Shown in pieces: positions 62,812 to 64,000 of a stretch of 64,000 nt of DNA. The notes under the pieces were generated by a model, which was not told where the DNA came from, made no database searches, and saw only the letters and a list, made by a program, of their open reading frames with translations. This stretch comes from an uncultured Armatimonadota bacterium. Its GTDB lineage: Bacteria > Armatimonadota > Fimbriimonadia > Fimbriimonadales > Fimbriimonadaceae. The stretch spans positions 1-64,000 of the forward strand of contig CAIVDU010000011.1 of assembly GCA_903904815.1 (NCBI GenBank). Direction: 5' to 3'. A program made the translations under genes and the position numbers. Within the stretch, counting starts at the first letter, position 1. Each line of letters begins with the position of its first letter.

Positions 62812-63588
62812 ATGTCGAGGTCTCGGATGAATTTAAGGGGAAATATCTTGCGAGAACTTATTAAGAACAAGAGCATTATTATGCTCAATTTTGTTGCGTG
62901 TGTAACGGCCGCGCATGCGGGCACTCATCACACATATCTGGCCGAGCCAGCTAACTCGGTAGACCAGTTGATTGCGGAAGTTAAGGGAGACGCGGCTTCG
63001 CTGAACGCATACGCCAAGTACTTCAATTTGAGTCCCATGGAAGTCGAAGCCTATCTTGGTTCGCTTCATGCGACACCTTTGTCTGAGAAGGGACTCTACT
63101 CATCGGTAACCTCTCTGGACGGGAAGGGCAAGGCCGAGTTGATTTCAATGCCGGTCGGCGATTTAGTTTTTGCGGATGCATCGGGTCAACCGATTTTGCG
63201 GGCGTCCGATGGCGCGCCTTTGGTCCCGACGGGCGAAGTGAAGGCGTCTGGGAGTCAAGCTGGTTCCGCGGGCGCCGCTGGAGCGGGTGGAAGTTCGTCG
63301 TCAGGAACTCCTCAACTATCGGCATCCATGGAGCCCACGGTGAGTCTCGTTCAGAGCAACGGGAACCAAGACCAGGGCTCTGCGCCGCTAAATTTCGGCG
63401 ATGAATACACCGGCCTTATGAGCGCGTTCACGGTGATTAGCGCCGGGTTCATGGCGGGTTATCACAACAACAACACCGGACCTGGGAATGGAATAACTCC
63501 CAACACGACCCCCGAACCGGTTTCGGTCCTTATACTTGGGACGGGCGTTGCCAGTTTGGCTATTCGGCGTCGCAAAAACAGAAGCTAG
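62812..63588 (+). CDS. PEP-CTERM sorting-domain protein
   Basis: The 258-residue exported protein has a basic N-terminus followed by a hydrophobic signal segment (about residues 19-36, ending near VTAAHAG). The body has a helical region, then a Gly/Ser/Ala-rich low-complexity part (about 145-175), and a C-terminal PEP-CTERM signal: TPEPVSVLILGTGVASLAIR followed by RRKNRS. Such proteins are processed by an exosortase/EpsH enzyme and usually reach the surface or exopolysaccharide. The exosortase is not in this window. ATG 62812 is chosen for the ribosome binding site; ATG 62827 is also possible. Confidence 0.88.
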   Translation: MSRSRMNLRGNILRELIKNKSIIMLNFVACVTAAHAGTHHTYLAEPANSVDQLIAEVKGDAASLNAYAKYFNLSPMEVEAYLGSLHATPLSEKGLYSSVTSLDGKGKAELISMPVGDLVFADASGQPILRASDGAPLVPTGEVKASGSQAGSAGAAGAGGSSSSGTPQLSASMEPTVSLVQSNGNQDQGSAPLNFGDEYTGLMSAFTVISAGFMAGYHNNNTGPGNGITPNTTPEPVSVLILGTGVASLAIRRRKNRS

Positions 63589-63610
63589 GCGGCTTCCGAA
63601 AGGGAATGAA

Positions 63611-63639
63611 AGCCAGAGACCCTTTTCGGGCCTCTGGCT
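63611..63639. terminator. Intrinsic terminator between the PEP-CTERM and M24 genes
   Basis: AGCCAGAGACCC-TTTTC-GGGCCTCTGGCT (one mismatch in a 12-bp stem) is followed by CTCGTTTTG. It serves the two convergent genes. Confidence 0.75.
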
Positions 63640-63650
63640 CTCGTTTTGTC

Positions 63651-64000
63651 TCAGACCTGGAGGGTGATGAGAGTCGGACTCGGCTCCGCGTTAAGACTCT
63701 CGTGACCGTCGCCGGTACACACCACGATGTTCTCGATTCGGACTCCAAATCGCCCGGTGAGATAGACGCCTGGCTCGATGCTGAAACAGTTGCCCGATTC
63801 CAGGAGTTCGTGGTTGTCGGCAGAGATGTAAGGCGCTTCGTGGCCATTCATGCCGATGCCATGTCCGGTTCGGTGAACAAACCGCTCGCCATAGCCTGCG
63901 TCCTCAATCGCTTTTCGTGCGGCCGCATCGACGGCGGAGCACGCGACTCCGGCGGCGATCGCCTTGCGGCTCTGCATGTGGCCAGCATAGACCGCTTCGT
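63651..64000 (-). CDS. M24-family aminopeptidase (Xaa-Pro type), C-terminal part, partial
   Basis: The minus-strand frame is open to the window edge, and its visible ~116 residues are the C-terminal half of a pita-bread metallopeptidase. Metal-ligand His is in HRTGHGIGMNGHEAP, one Glu in SIEPGVYL and another in RIENIVV, as in Xaa-Pro aminopeptidase/PepQ-type enzymes. The first metal-binding Asp residues lie outside the window. The 5' end and full length are unknown. Confidence 0.88.
   Translation of the reverse strand, partial: EAVYAGHMQSRKAIAAGVACSAVDAAARKAIEDAGYGERFVHRTGHGIGMNGHEAPYISADNHELLESGNCFSIEPGVYLTGRFGVRIENIVVCTGDGHESLNAEPSPTLITLQV

Overview
The window looks like a piece of chromosome from a free-living, moderately GC-rich diderm bacterium. 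Gene content and style (release factor 1, GatCA, type II fatty-acid genes, PEP-CTERM protein, GmhA, Ig/FN3-rich secreted proteins, many lineage-specific proteins) suggest Armatimonadota, probably the Fimbriimonadia. That placement is inference from protein style, not from a marker-gene search. A recurring feature is a TAnnnT -10-like hexamer 5-10 nt before the start codon with no ribosome binding site, as expected for leaderless mRNAs. Other genes have ordinary AGGAGG-type sites, so both initiation modes seem to be in use.

Layout: 1-132 is the tail of an insertion sequence. 0.3-6 kb holds two tandem paralogous membrane-anchored proteins, an HtrA/Deg serine protease and an R3H/SpoIIIAA-like ATPase, closed by a strong terminator. 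6.4-12.5 kb (minus) is a translationally coupled pair of very large secreted proteins. 12.8-24 kb carries prfA, a Gfo/Idh/MocA oxidoreductase, a secreted metallopeptidase, a DinB-fold protein, deoB with a Y-family polymerase, a metallophosphatase, ribBA and a matrixin-type lipoprotein protease. 24.3-29.8 kb contains two tandem MalT-like LuxR ATPase regulators that share an upstream palindrome. 29.9-35.6 kb has an esterase, an ice-binding Ig-repeat lipoprotein, and a divergent AraC regulator/NAD(P)-dependent epimerase pair.

35.8-40.9 kb is an AT-richer genomic island at the 3' end of tRNA-Ser(CGA). A 12-bp copy of the tRNA 3' end and a related palindrome lie at the far border. It holds a small membrane protein, decayed remnants of a DUF2075 ATPase and a GIY-YIG nuclease, and an apparently intact two-gene operon: an HNH endonuclease translationally coupled to a large P-loop ATPase with C-terminal TPR-like repeats. 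That operon is the best candidate here for an undescribed (probably defence) system.

41-49.9 kb: a thioredoxin-fold DUF255 protein that lacks its second active-site cysteine, gatC-gatA, a membrane coiled-coil protein with ispE, several tiny conserved-looking proteins, an ECF sigma factor and a Xer recombinase. 50-53.5 kb: fabD-fabG-acpP-fabF. 53.5-56.1 kb: sugar ABC ATPase plus binding lipoprotein without a permease. 56.1-58.2 kb: GT39 glycosyltransferase and gmhA (envelope polysaccharide). 58.2-62.5 kb: hisI, a ThuA-like protein, a histidine phosphatase, a class I aminotransferase and rnc. 62.8-64 kb: a PEP-CTERM protein and the 3' part of an M24 aminopeptidase gene that runs off the window.
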